A DNA stretch of 64,000 nt, taken from contig NZ_BOVL01000026.1 in assembly GCF_019972155.1 (NCBI RefSeq), forward strand, positions 1 through 64,000, in the 5' to 3' direction. Below, one piece after another: positions 1 through 8,080 of this stretch (its first letter is position 1; every line of letters starts with the position of its first letter). The position numbers were made by a program, and so were the translations under genes. The notes under the pieces were generated by a model. It was not told the origin of the DNA. It saw nothing but the letters and a program-made list of their open reading frames with translations, and did not search any database. The DNA comes from Bradyrhizobium sp. RD5-C2 (GTDB lineage Bacteria; Pseudomonadota; Alphaproteobacteria; Rhizobiales; Xanthobacteraceae).

Positions 1-1
1 G

Positions 2-202
2 GCTCCCCCGCCGCCCCGCGCCGCAGCCGTTGCGCCGCATCCGGCACCGGCCCCGCGCGCCGCGCCGCCGCCGCCACGGCCGGCTGTGCAGGCGCAACGC
101 GCAGCACCGCCGCCGCCTCGGCCGGCACCGCCGCCAAGGCCCGCAGCAGCAGCAGCAGCACGGGCAGCGCCGGCATGCCCTCCCGGCAAATGCAAACACT
201 GA
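2..202 (+). CDS. C-terminal end of a Pro/Ala/Arg-rich protein (partial)
   Basis: The window opens inside a reading frame that stays open to a TGA at 200-202. The visible tail is almost entirely Pro, Ala and Arg and ends with a short Cys-containing motif, CPPGKCKH. Low-complexity tails ending in a Cys/Lys-rich box are common in secreted or envelope proteins of Bradyrhizobium. No domain is visible and the N-terminus lies outside the window, so no function is offered. The two other forward frames are also open here because of the composition. This frame is preferred for its Pro-rich pattern and the CPPGKCKH ending. Confidence 0.5.
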   Translation, partial: APPPPRAAAVAPHPAPAPRAAPPPPRPAVQAQRAAPPPPRPAPPPRPAAAAAARAAPACPPGKCKH

Positions 203-214
203 GGGGATGACACC

Positions 215-241
215 ATGAGCCGGGCAGGTCAGCCTTCATGA
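215..241 (+). other. Eight-codon leader ORF coupled to the DUF1800 gene
   Basis: ATG at 215 follows a good Shine-Dalgarno sequence (GAGGGG, 200-206) and reads eight codons to a TGA at 239-241. The stop overlaps the ATG of the DUF1800 gene at 238 in an ATGA arrangement. The DUF1800 ATG has a poorer ribosome site of its own, so the mini-ORF may deliver ribosomes by translational coupling. It may be only a chance open frame. Confidence 0.3.
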
Positions 242-1782
242 GCATCACGGCCACACTCGGATCGCGGACATCAGCGAAACTGATGATCGGTACGATCGTG
301 GGGCTGGTGGTGTTCCACCAGCCGGCGCGGGCGGCCGAACTCGCAGCGCAGGACATCGCGCTGCTCGATCGCCTCACCTGGGGTGTCAGCGCCTCGAGCG
401 CGGCGCATCTGCGCGAGGTCGGCACCGAACGCTGGCTGCAGGAGCAGCTGCATCCGGCCAACACCGCACTGCCGGCCGCCGTCCAGAAGCAGATCGAGGC
501 GATGCCGGACGTGCATCGCTTCCCGTTCGACATTGCCGCCTCGTTCGACCAGCAGGGCAAATCCGCCAACCAGGTTGCCGATCCGGAGCAGAAGAAGGCG
601 GCGCAACAGGTCTATCAGCAGGCCATGAACGACCGCGCCAGGCAGGCCGCGGCCCGCACCATCCTGCACGCGCTCTATGCGCCGGATCAGTTGCGCGAAC
701 GCCTGACATGGTTCTGGTTCAACCACTTCAATGTCCACCAGTACAAGGCCAACATCCGCGTGCTGGTCGGCGACTACGAGGATCGCGCGATCCGCGCCAA
801 TGCGCTCGGCAAATTCCGCAACCTGCTGTCGGCGACGCTGCATCATCCCGTGATGCTGCGTTACCTCGACAATGCCGATAACGCGGCCGGTCATCTCAAC
901 GAGAACTACGCCCGCGAGATCATGGAGCTGCACACCATGGGCGTCGGCTCCGGCTACACCCAGGCCGATGTCGAGGCGCTGGCGCGGATCCTCACCGGCG
1001 TCGGCATTGACTTCAAGTCGGAGGACCCGAAGCTGAAGCCCGAGCAGCAATCCCAGCTGGTCCGCGAGGGCGCGTTCGAGTTCAATCCGGCGCGCCACGA
1101 TTTCGGCGACAAGACCTTCCTCGGCCATCAGATCAAGGGCCGTGGTCTTGCCGAGGTCGATGAGGCTCTCGACATCCTCTGTCATCATCCCGCGACCGCC
1201 ACGCACGTCGCAAAGCAGCTTGCGACCTATTTCGTGTCGGACAATCCGCCGGCCGCACTGGTGCAGCAGATGGCGCAGACCTTCCAGAAGACCGACGGCG
1301 ATATCGCGGCCGTGATGTCGACGCTGGTTCATGCGCCGGAGTTTGCCGCGAGCCTGAAGGGCGGCGCCAAGTTCAAGGACCCGATGCTCTACGTGATGTC
1401 GTCGGTGCGGCTCGCCTACGACAGCAAGGTCGTCCTCAACACGCTGCCGATCCAGGGCTGGCTCAACCGCCTGTCCGAGGGCCTGTTCAATCACGAGACG
1501 CCCGACGGCTATTCGATGCTGTCGGCGGCCTGGAACGGCCCCGGGCAGATGATGCTGCGTTTCGAGATCGCGCGCGCGATCGGCTCGGGATCGGCCGGGC
1601 TGTTCAAGCCGAACGAGCCCAACGCCGTCGACCAGCCGGCGTTTCCGCTGGTCATGAACGGGCTCTATTTCAGCAACATCAGGCAGACGCTGAGCCCGAC
1701 CACGCTCGCCGCGCTCGATCAGGCCGTCTCGCCGCAGGACTGGAATACGCTGTTTCTGTCGTCACCCGAGTTCATGCACTGA
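238..1782 (+). CDS. DUF1800 domain-containing secreted protein
   Basis: A 514-residue protein with an N-terminal signal peptide (hydrophobic stretch about 15-30, probable cleavage after PARA). The rest matches DUF1800: a WFWFNHFNVH-type motif near residue 160, NYAREIMELHTMGV near 222 followed by GYTQADVEALARILTG, and the PARHDFGDKTFLG block near 280. The family has no established biochemical activity. DUF1800 genes are usually followed by a DUF1501 gene, and that is the case here with a 15-bp gap, so the two are very likely co-transcribed and act together in or beyond the periplasm. The length is typical. The start is the only ATG consistent with a signal peptide. Confidence 0.9.
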   Translation: MSITATLGSRTSAKLMIGTIVGLVVFHQPARAAELAAQDIALLDRLTWGVSASSAAHLREVGTERWLQEQLHPANTALPAAVQKQIEAMPDVHRFPFDIAASFDQQGKSANQVADPEQKKAAQQVYQQAMNDRARQAAARTILHALYAPDQLRERLTWFWFNHFNVHQYKANIRVLVGDYEDRAIRANALGKFRNLLSATLHHPVMLRYLDNADNAAGHLNENYAREIMELHTMGVGSGYTQADVEALARILTGVGIDFKSEDPKLKPEQQSQLVREGAFEFNPARHDFGDKTFLGHQIKGRGLAEVDEALDILCHHPATATHVAKQLATYFVSDNPPAALVQQMAQTFQKTDGDIAAVMSTLVHAPEFAASLKGGAKFKDPMLYVMSSVRLAYDSKVVLNTLPIQGWLNRLSEGLFNHETPDGYSMLSAAWNGPGQMMLRFEIARAIGSGSAGLFKPNEPNAVDQPAFPLVMNGLYFSNIRQTLSPTTLAALDQAVSPQDWNTLFLSSPEFMH

Positions 1783-1797
1783 AAGGGAGGTTCGCCA

Positions 1798-2991
1798 ATG
1801 AACCGCCGTGAACTGCTCAAGGCCTTCGCCGCTTCCGCCTCGCTCACCCTGGCCGGCCGGGTCTGGGCCGCACCCGCGACCGACGCGCGGCTGCTCGTCG
1901 TGTTTCTGCGCGGTGCCTACGACGCCGCCAACGTGGTGGTGCCGGTCGGCAGCGAGTTCTACTACGCCTCGCGCCCGACGCTTGCGGTCGCGCGGCCCGA
2001 CGCTGGCAATCCGAATGCGGCGCTGGCGCTCGACGCCGGATGGGGGCTGCATCCGGCATTGCGCGATTCGATCTATCCGCTGTGGGCCAAGCGCGAGATC
2101 GCGTTCGTCCCGTTCGCCGGCACCAGCGACGATCTCTCGCGCAGCCATTTCGAGACCCAGGACACGATCGAGCTCGGGCAGGCAGTCGGCGGCAGCCGCG
2201 ACTACCGATCCGGCTTCATGAGTCGGCTCGCGACCGAGTTGACGCGGGTGAAGCCGATCTCCTTCACCGACCAATTGCCGCTGATCTTCCGCGGCCAGAA
2301 CCAGATCCCGAACATCGGCATCGCCAGCGTCAGCAAGCCGGGTGTCGACGATCGGCAGGCGCGGCTGATCCGGGAGATGTATGCCAAGGGCGATCTCGCC
2401 AATTCGGTGTCGGAAGGTTTTCGGGTCCGCGACGACGTCTACAAGTCGGTCTCCGAGGAGATGATGGCGGCCAACCGCGGCGCCGTGTCGCCGCGCGGCT
2501 TCGAACTGTCGGCGCGGCGGATCGGTCGCCTGATGCGCGAGCAGTTCAACCTCGGCTTCGTCGACGTCGGCGGCTGGGACACCCACGTCAACCAGGGCGC
2601 GGCGACCGGCTATCTCGCCGACCGCCTCGGCGAACTCGGCAGGGGCCTCGCCGGCTTCTCCGAGGAGATCGGCCCTGCGATGTGGCGCGACACCGTCGTG
2701 GTCGTGATCTCCGAATTCGGCCGCACCTTCCGCGAGAATGGCGACCGCGGCACCGATCACGGCCATGGCAGCGTGTACTGGGTGATGGGCGGCGGCATCA
2801 ATGGCGGACGCATGGCCGGCGAGCAGGTCCAGGTCGCACAGGCGACGCTGTTCCAGAACCGCGATTTCCCGGTTCTGACCGACTACAAGGCGTTCTTCGC
2901 CGGTCTGATCCAGCACGTCTACGGCCTGCAGCAGGCGAGCCTCGAACGCATCTTCACCGGCATCAAGCCGAAGGACCTGAACCTGGTTTGA
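1798..2991 (+). CDS. DUF1501 domain-containing protein, Tat-type signal
   Basis: A 397-residue protein starting MNRRELLKAFAASASLTL, which has the twin-arginine and hydrophobic pattern of a Tat or Tat-like export signal, cleaved after VWAA. DUF1501 belongs to the alkaline-phosphatase/sulfatase-like fold. Recognisable motifs are FVDVGGWDTHVNQ near 256-268 and VVVISEFGRTFRENGDRG with TDHGHGS near 300-325, whose His and Asp residues would bind metal in that fold. The upstream start has a good GGGAGG ribosome site. It is paired with the DUF1800 gene 15 bp upstream. Export through Tat would suggest it folds with a metal before transport. The substrate is unknown. Confidence 0.9.
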   Translation: MNRRELLKAFAASASLTLAGRVWAAPATDARLLVVFLRGAYDAANVVVPVGSEFYYASRPTLAVARPDAGNPNAALALDAGWGLHPALRDSIYPLWAKREIAFVPFAGTSDDLSRSHFETQDTIELGQAVGGSRDYRSGFMSRLATELTRVKPISFTDQLPLIFRGQNQIPNIGIASVSKPGVDDRQARLIREMYAKGDLANSVSEGFRVRDDVYKSVSEEMMAANRGAVSPRGFELSARRIGRLMREQFNLGFVDVGGWDTHVNQGAATGYLADRLGELGRGLAGFSEEIGPAMWRDTVVVVISEFGRTFRENGDRGTDHGHGSVYWVMGGGINGGRMAGEQVQVAQATLFQNRDFPVLTDYKAFFAGLIQHVYGLQQASLERIFTGIKPKDLNLV

Positions 2992-3061
2992 AGGGGCGCT
3001 GCCGAAATATCGAAAACAACCCCATGCAAAGTAGCTGGTCGCCAGCATTCGGCACGGCGAC

Positions 3062-3110
3062 TTGACACGTCGGGCAACTCAGCGGTATTCTTCTATTATT
3101 CAGAAATAAT
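3062..3110 (+). promoter_or_regulatory. Orphan sigma-70-like promoter with inverted repeat
   Basis: TTGACA at 3062-3067 is separated by 18 bp from TATTCT at 3086-3091, a fair vegetative promoter. Just downstream is the perfect inverted repeat ATTATT-CAGA-AATAAT (3095-3110), placed where a repressor would block initiation. The downstream plus strand has no convincing gene and instead runs antisense through the DinB gene. The rest of the gap from 2992 to 3152 shows nothing else. Confidence 0.35.
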
Positions 3111-3152
3111 GCAATGGCGGCCACCTGGCCGTCGAGCAGGTTCATCGCTGTG

Positions 3153-3710
3153 CTAGCCGTGCGATGGCATTTGAGGGGAGCTTGAACGCGGACCTTCGAA
3201 GATAGGCGGCGCCGGCACGCCGCGCTGAAACGCAAGAAGGTCGAGCGACGGTGGTTCCTTGCCGGTCAGGATCGATACGCAAGCGTGGGCCTGGCCTCGA
3301 TGGTGCGTCTGATGATTGAACAGATGCTGTAGGATGTCGGCGAGCCGCTGTTCCTGCGGTTGCTCGCTCGTCGTTCTGTAGGCGTGAACGCGATTCAGCT
3401 CCGCTTCCCCATAAGCCGAGACGACCGTCACGAGCCGCTCGTCCTCCTCAAAGCGAGCGCGGGCAAGGTCATGCCGGTCATCAAAGATGATGGCATTGAG
3501 ACGGTCAGGATGTTCGCCTTCGCCTGTCAGTCGACGAAGCCACAGTCGATCGGTGAGGAGCAGGTGGTTGAGCGTCCCATGTAGGCTGCCGAAGAACACA
3601 CCTGTCGGCCGCCTGTACGCGTCCTCGGGAAGCGCCAGCGCCGCAGCGTAAATGCGGGCGTTCGCCCACCGATTGTAGGCCGCGAACTGGTCAAAGATAG
3701 CTTTGGTCAT
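3153..3710 (-). CDS. DinB-family protein
   Basis: A 185-residue protein from the ATG at 3710. A longer upstream frame exists, but the family begins with MTKAIFDQFAAYNRWAN as here, and a GGAGGTGCCC ribosome site lies just before it. DinB/YfiT proteins are four-helix bundles with a metal-binding His triad. Candidates are His in SLHGTLNHLLLTD (near 45-49), and the HQTHHRGQAH motif near 131-140. Members include thiol transferases and damage-inducible proteins of unknown role. The gene is divergent from a LysR regulator with an 84-bp promoter region between them, so it is the most likely target of that regulator. Confidence 0.85.
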   Translation of the reverse strand: MTKAIFDQFAAYNRWANARIYAAALALPEDAYRRPTGVFFGSLHGTLNHLLLTDRLWLRRLTGEGEHPDRLNAIIFDDRHDLARARFEEDERLVTVVSAYGEAELNRVHAYRTTSEQPQEQRLADILQHLFNHQTHHRGQAHACVSILTGKEPPSLDLLAFQRGVPAPPIFEGPRSSSPQMPSHG

Positions 3711-3753
3711 GGGCACCTCCACAGGCGACCATAGTGGCTTCGCGCACGCCCAT

Positions 3754-3772
3754 GCGTGAGATATATTCACGC
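3754..3772. promoter_or_regulatory. LysR-type operator (T-N11-A) between DinB and lysR genes
   Basis: The inverted repeat GCGTGA-GATATAT-TCACGC contains the T-N11-A core (T3757, A3769) expected of LysR regulators. It lies between the divergent DinB and LysR genes, 23 bp before the lysR ATG, and its AT-rich spacer could double as a -10 element. This arrangement fits autorepression of the regulator and activation of the divergent gene. Confidence 0.6.
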
Positions 3773-3794
3773 TTCGCGTCGGAGCTTCAGCGAT

Positions 3795-4640
3795 ATGGAC
3801 CTACCTTCGACAAGGAACTTGCAGGCCCTGGCAGCCCTGAAGAGAGCATCCTCCCTCAGCGCCGCAGCAGCGACGCTCGGAGTGACCCGTTCGGCGCTGT
3901 CGCACCGGATCGCAGAACTGGAGCGACAACTCGGTGTCGTTCTCGTCCGCCAGTCTGGCCGCTGTGCCGTGCTCACGGACGACGCGCAGTCCCTCCTGAT
4001 GGTGTTGGGCAACGCTCTCGACCGTATCGAGGCGGCGGTGGCGCCGCTTCGTCGGCGGCGGGGACAGTTGCGCATCAGCACCGTGGCGACCTTCGCGTCG
4101 CTTTGGCTGATCCCCCGTCTTGCGGACTGGCAGCAGCAGCATCCCAACATCGAGCTGGCAATTTCCACCACGACACGGGTGCTCGATCTTGCAGCAGAAG
4201 ATATTGATTGCGCCATCCGCCATGGTCTTGGGGATTGGCACGACCTGTCAGCCACTCTGTTGTTCCACGAAACGCTTGTGCCAGTCGCCCGTCCGGATCT
4301 GGCCGACCTTTCTGTTGCAAGCACGGTCATCAGGGCGCGATCCCGCTTCTCGGACTGGACACGCTGGTGGCGTGCTACATGCAAAACGGGGGAGCCGCCG
4401 ATCCGAAGCGTCGTCGTTGAGACCCGCGCCCAAGCGATGGATGCGGCTCTGGCCGGCGCTGGGGTCGCGATGATGGACGAGGCCTATGCCCGACCCCATA
4501 TCGCAGCAGGCCGACTTCGCCTGCACGGCCGAGCCACAGAACTTCCCGAAGGCTATTTCCTTGTGACGACACAAGAGGAGAAGCCACGGTCCGCGGCGGT
4601 CAGGCAGCTAGCAGCCTGGCTTGAGCATCAAGTCGCCTAA
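3795..4640 (+). CDS. LysR-family transcriptional regulator
   Basis: A 281-residue regulator from the ATG at 3795 (MDLPSTRNLQALAAL). An earlier in-frame ATG at 3756 would place the operator inside the gene, so the later start is preferred. The winged HTH spans about residues 5-63 (AAATLGVTRSALSHRIAELE). The remainder is a type-2 periplasmic-binding-like effector domain. The layout resembles the GcvA/AmpR branch, whose effector domains carry the AAEDIDCAIRHG segment seen near 133-144. It is divergent from the DinB gene and convergent with the racemase-like gene. The ligand is unknown. Confidence 0.9.
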   Translation: MDLPSTRNLQALAALKRASSLSAAAATLGVTRSALSHRIAELERQLGVVLVRQSGRCAVLTDDAQSLLMVLGNALDRIEAAVAPLRRRRGQLRISTVATFASLWLIPRLADWQQQHPNIELAISTTTRVLDLAAEDIDCAIRHGLGDWHDLSATLLFHETLVPVARPDLADLSVASTVIRARSRFSDWTRWWRATCKTGEPPIRSVVVETRAQAMDAALAGAGVAMMDEAYARPHIAAGRLRLHGRATELPEGYFLVTTQEEKPRSAAVRQLAAWLEHQVA

Positions 4641-4742
4641 GTATGGCAACCAAGTCGTCGCCCATGGCCGATAGGAGGCGGTCCCCACCCGGAGTCGCCT
4701 CTTGCTCCGATGAAGCCGGGCTCGGAAGCGTCCGCCCTGGTC

Positions 4743-5564
4743 TCAAGCCGGATGCGGAACGACCCGCAGCGGCAGCGCGATCCCGAGCCGGTCGAGCATG
4801 CGCTGGAAGTCGCCTGCCGTGTAGCGGTCGTTCTCGGTGACCAACCCAAGGACCTGCCCTTGCCCTTCGACAGCCACCGGCCCAATTGCACCAAGGGCGC
4901 TGTCCAGCGGGTCAAGCAGAGGCCGTCCCTCGACGGAGCGCTCGAGGAAACTGCGGAGCCAGGGCAGATGTGTGCTCGATAGCGTCATCGCACCGATGTC
5001 TGCGTGTTGTGCGTCGAGCTCTGAGATAAACGCATCGACCTTCTGCTGGACGCCGGTTTGGTCAAACAGGAAGGCGCCGCTTTCGACCAGGTCGACGAGC
5101 GGCGAGGCGTTGACGAAGAGAACGCGCCGTACCTGATCGCCGGTCTCGGTCGCGGCGAAGGCGCGCATCTCCGCGCTCTCGACCAGCGACTTCACGCCGA
5201 GAACAGCGACGTTTCCGTTCGCCTGCGCGAGTGCCTCCTTCACCGGCGGACGTACCCCGAACACCGGCACGGAAACCATGTCCTCGAGATCGTCGAGGAC
5301 GGTGATCGAAGGGGCATTGGATGCGACGAGGATGGCGGCGGGATCGAAGCGAAGCAGGAAATCAAAGGTTCGCCGCATCGTGTCGAGCAGCTCCTGCCGG
5401 CTCTTGCTGCCATAGGGAAAGCTCGCACGATCTGCGAAATAGACGAGGTCCTGGCGAGGAAGCGCACGCTGCAAGGCGGCCACGGCTGCATAGCTGCCAA
5501 TGCCGGCGTCGAACACGGCAACGGGCTTGGTCAAGGCAGGAAAGTCGAGCATTTGATCGGTCAT
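4743..5564 (-). CDS. Asp/Glu racemase-like protein lacking both catalytic cysteines
   Basis: A 273-residue protein from the ATG at 5564. It has the two-domain Asp/Glu racemase fold signature: AVFDAGIGSYAAVAAL at the N-terminus, YFADRASFPYGSKS (the family's DNxxFPYG segment), and two active-site loops. In MurI the loops read ACNTA and GCTHYP, where the Cys residues are the two proton-transfer bases. Here they read ASNAP and SSTHLP, so both positions are Ser. MurI-type racemisation is therefore unlikely. It may act as a hydrolase/isomerase relative or a moonlighting protein. It sits 20 bp downstream of the peptidase gene at the end of the pqq operon and could be co-transcribed. No racemase partner is nearby. 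Confidence 0.7.
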   Translation of the reverse strand: MTDQMLDFPALTKPVAVFDAGIGSYAAVAALQRALPRQDLVYFADRASFPYGSKSRQELLDTMRRTFDFLLRFDPAAILVASNAPSITVLDDLEDMVSVPVFGVRPPVKEALAQANGNVAVLGVKSLVESAEMRAFAATETGDQVRRVLFVNASPLVDLVESGAFLFDQTGVQQKVDAFISELDAQHADIGAMTLSSTHLPWLRSFLERSVEGRPLLDPLDSALGAIGPVAVEGQGQVLGLVTENDRYTAGDFQRMLDRLGIALPLRVVPHPA

Positions 5565-5584
5565 TAGCTCTGATATGGCGCCGG

Positions 5585-6556
5585 CTACGCCTTCGCCGCC
5601 AAATCCGCGATCGCCTTCATCACGGCGTTGCGGATGCCGGGGTCGTAGAGGATGTGGCCCGCGCCATCGATGATGCGGACCTCGCTGCCCGGCCAGCGCG
5701 CGGCGAGCGCGTGCGAGGTGGCGGGCGGGCACAGCAGATCGTAGCGGCCCTGCACCAGGATGCCGGGAATGCCGGCGAGCTTATTGGCCTCGTCCATCAG
5801 TTGGCGAGGCCGCATGAAGCAATTGTTGGCGAAGTAGTGCGCCTCCATGAACGGCGTCGAGGGCAGGGCGCCTGATGCCTTGAGATCGAGCCGGGTCTGC
5901 TTCGGCGTGTGCTCCGACAGCGTGCGTTCGGTGTCGTGCCAGGCCCGCGCGGCCGGTCCATGCACGGCGGCGTCGGGATCGAGGATGCGGCGGTAATAAG
6001 CCGCAAGCGGTGCGGCACGCTCGTTCTCGGGCAGGAAGTTGAGAAAATCCTCGGAGAGGCCGGGATAGAAGCGCGGCAACGCGCGCAGGAACACGTCTTC
6101 CAGCTCTTCGCTGGTGCCGAGAAACGTCGCGCGCAGCACCAGCCCGCTGACCCTGTCAGGGTGGGCTTGCGCATAGGCTAAGGCCAGCGTCGCGCCCCAG
6201 GAGCCGCCGACTACCATCCAGCGCGCGAAGCCGAAACGCTCGCGGATCTTCTCCATGTCGGCGATCAGATGCTGCGTCGTGTTGTTGTCGCGACTGCCCT
6301 TCGGCCGACTGCGGCCGCAACCGCGCTGGTCGAACAGCACGGCGTGAAAGCGCTCGGGATCGAACAGCCGGCGATGATCGGGCTGGCAGCCGCTGCCCGG
6401 GCCGCCGTGCAGATAGACCGCGGGAATGCCGTCCTCGCACCCAACGCTCTCGACATGGAGCTCGTGGCCATCGCCGACAGCGAGCCATTCCGATGTCAGC
6501 GGAGCAAAGGGATCGGCGCGCCTCGCGGCCTTGCCGGCATCGGCGTCAGGCGCCAT
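5585..6556 (-). CDS. pip: Proline iminopeptidase-like alpha/beta hydrolase (S33), in the pqq operon
   Basis: A 323-residue alpha/beta hydrolase beginning MAPDADAGKAARRADPFAPL. Family features are the oxyanion motif HGGPGSG, FDQRGCGRSRP, the nucleophile elbow GGSWGA, and a late acid/His pair around GRYDLLCPP and GAGHILYDP. This is the layout of peptidase family S33 prolyl aminopeptidase, which removes N-terminal Pro from peptides in the cytosol. The ATG overlaps the 3' end of pqqE by 11 bp, so translation is probably coupled to PQQ synthesis. That context suggests a role in trimming PqqA or its fragments, which is an inference and not a known function of this family. General peptide turnover is the alternative. 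Confidence 0.85.
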   Translation of the reverse strand: MAPDADAGKAARRADPFAPLTSEWLAVGDGHELHVESVGCEDGIPAVYLHGGPGSGCQPDHRRLFDPERFHAVLFDQRGCGRSRPKGSRDNNTTQHLIADMEKIRERFGFARWMVVGGSWGATLALAYAQAHPDRVSGLVLRATFLGTSEELEDVFLRALPRFYPGLSEDFLNFLPENERAAPLAAYYRRILDPDAAVHGPAARAWHDTERTLSEHTPKQTRLDLKASGALPSTPFMEAHYFANNCFMRPRQLMDEANKLAGIPGILVQGRYDLLCPPATSHALAARWPGSEVRIIDGAGHILYDPGIRNAVMKAIADLAAKA

Positions 6557-7766
6557 TGATTTTTTCCTGGGGAGCTTCGGTCTCCAGCGTGCCACCGGCG
6601 AAGTTGCGGTAGAGGAAACGGTTCTGCGTGCCGGCGGATTCCTGCTCGGCCTGCTTGAAGATCTCCTCATGCCGCGGCGACAGCGCGCAGGCCGGGTCGG
6701 TGTTGCCGGCATCGCCGGTCAGCGCAAAGGCCTGGCACCGGCACCCGCCGAAATCGTCCTCGCGGAATTCGCAGGACTTGCACGGCTCCGGCATCCAGCC
6801 GGTGCCGCGATAACGGTTGAAGGCCTCCGAGTTCTGCCAGATCCAGGCGATCGAATGGTTCGAGCGCACCGACTCGAATTCCAGCCCGGTGATGCTTTCG
6901 GCGGCGTGGCACGGCAGCACCTTGCCGGCCGGCGAGATGTTGAAGAACTGGCGGCCCCAGCCGCCCATGCATTTCTTCGGACGCAGCGCGTAGTAATCCG
7001 GCACCACGTAGTCGATCGCGAGCGTGCCCTTCAGGCGCACTTGCGCTTCCTCGACGATCCGGCTGGTCTCCTCGATCTGTTCGATCGTCGGCATCAGCGC
7101 GGCGCGGTTCTTCAGCGCCCAGCCGTAATACTGCACGTTGGCGACTTCGAGCCGGTCCGCGTCGAGGTCGACCGCCATCTGGATGATGTCGGACAGCTGA
7201 TGCAGGTTCTGCCGGTGCATCACCGCATTCACCGTGAGCGGCATGTCAAGCTCGCGGGTCCATCTCGCGACTTCGAGCTTCTTGCGATGCGCGTCCTTCA
7301 GGCCCGCAACGCGATCGGCAACCATGGGTTCATTGCCCTGGAAGCTGATCTGCACATGGCTGAGGCCGGCATCGGCCAGCGCCGACAGCTTGTCCTTGGT
7401 CAGCAGCACCGCCGAGGTGATCAGGTTGGAATACAGCCCGACATCGGTCGCGTGCTGCACCAGTTCGACGATGTCCTTGCGCGCGGTCGGCTCACCGCCG
7501 GAGAAATGAACTTGCAGCACCCCGAGCTCGGCAAGCTCGCTCAGCACCTTCTTCCATTCCTCGGTGGTGAGCTCGGTCGAGCCGCGGTCGAGCTCGACCG
7601 GGTTCGAGCAATACGGACATTGCAGCGGGCAGCGGTGGGTGATCTCGAGCAGCACCGCGAGCGGGATGCCGTAGGTCTCGGCCGCCGAGCGCGTCTGCTC
7701 GAGCACCGCGAGCCCGTCGGTCGTGCCGGCTGTCGTCGTCTTGTTGCCGGCGAGCGTGTCACTCAT
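6546..7766 (-). CDS. pqqE: PqqE, radical SAM peptide cyclase of PQQ synthesis
   Basis: A 406-residue radical SAM/SPASM enzyme. The SAM-cluster motif CPLQCPYC has its three ligands at Cys46, Cys50 and Cys53. The C-terminal SPASM region has the expected extra cysteines in KKCMGGWG, LPCHAAES, CKSCEFREDDFGGCRCQA and DPACALS. PqqE, with PqqD presenting the peptide, forms the carbon-carbon bond between the Glu and Tyr side chains of PqqA. The ATG overlaps the pqqD stop in an ATGA arrangement. The N-terminus has a roughly 30-residue extension ahead of the core, within the family's range. It is cytosolic and oxygen-sensitive in characterised members. Confidence 0.97.
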   Translation of the reverse strand: MSDTLAGNKTTTAGTTDGLAVLEQTRSAAETYGIPLAVLLEITHRCPLQCPYCSNPVELDRGSTELTTEEWKKVLSELAELGVLQVHFSGGEPTARKDIVELVQHATDVGLYSNLITSAVLLTKDKLSALADAGLSHVQISFQGNEPMVADRVAGLKDAHRKKLEVARWTRELDMPLTVNAVMHRQNLHQLSDIIQMAVDLDADRLEVANVQYYGWALKNRAALMPTIEQIEETSRIVEEAQVRLKGTLAIDYVVPDYYALRPKKCMGGWGRQFFNISPAGKVLPCHAAESITGLEFESVRSNHSIAWIWQNSEAFNRYRGTGWMPEPCKSCEFREDDFGGCRCQAFALTGDAGNTDPACALSPRHEEIFKQAEQESAGTQNRFLYRNFAGGTLETEAPQEKINGA

Positions 7767-8071
7767 GCTGTGCTCTCGCGCGCTTCAGTGAGAAAGCCCT
7801 TGTCGGCCAGATCCTGCAGCATCGCGATCACGTCGGTCGCGATCGCATCGCGCGGCGCGGCGTATTTTTCGGCGAGCTGGTCCACCATCTCGGCGACGCT
7901 GCGCACGCCGTCGCAGAGTTGTAGCACCTCGACCGCGATTTCGTCCGGCGCCAGCACGCGCTCCGGCGCCAGGATCACCCACACCTGCCGCGTCTCGTCG
8001 AATTTCAGCTTGGTGTGGCGCGGCAGTTTCGGCCGGCTGGTCTCGCTGACGCTGATGTTGCGGCTGGCCAT
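7763..8071 (-). CDS. pqqD: PqqD, peptide chaperone of PQQ synthesis
   Basis: A 102-residue protein of the PqqD/RRE fold that binds PqqA and delivers it to PqqE. The sequence shows the family pattern of an N-terminal beta segment (TRQVWVILAPERVLAPDEIA) followed by a winged-helix-like part (GVRSVAEMVDQLAEKYAAP) and a helical tail. Length is near the usual 90-100. The gene starts 9 bp after pqqC ends and overlaps pqqE by 4 bp, so the three genes form one translationally linked block. Confidence 0.96.
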   Translation of the reverse strand: MASRNISVSETSRPKLPRHTKLKFDETRQVWVILAPERVLAPDEIAVEVLQLCDGVRSVAEMVDQLAEKYAAPRDAIATDVIAMLQDLADKGFLTEARESTA

Positions 8072-8080
8072 GTTACGTCT

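Noticed and set aside
271..1494. Long open frame antisense to the DUF1800 gene
   Set aside because: It has no family motif and mirrors codon bias of the real gene. GC-rich third positions keep the antisense frame open.
3000..3235. Possible small gene on the minus strand beginning MNLLDGQVAAIALFLNNR
   Set aside because: No ribosome site, and the frame partly overlaps the DinB 3' end and the DUF1501 3' end. It has no family likeness.
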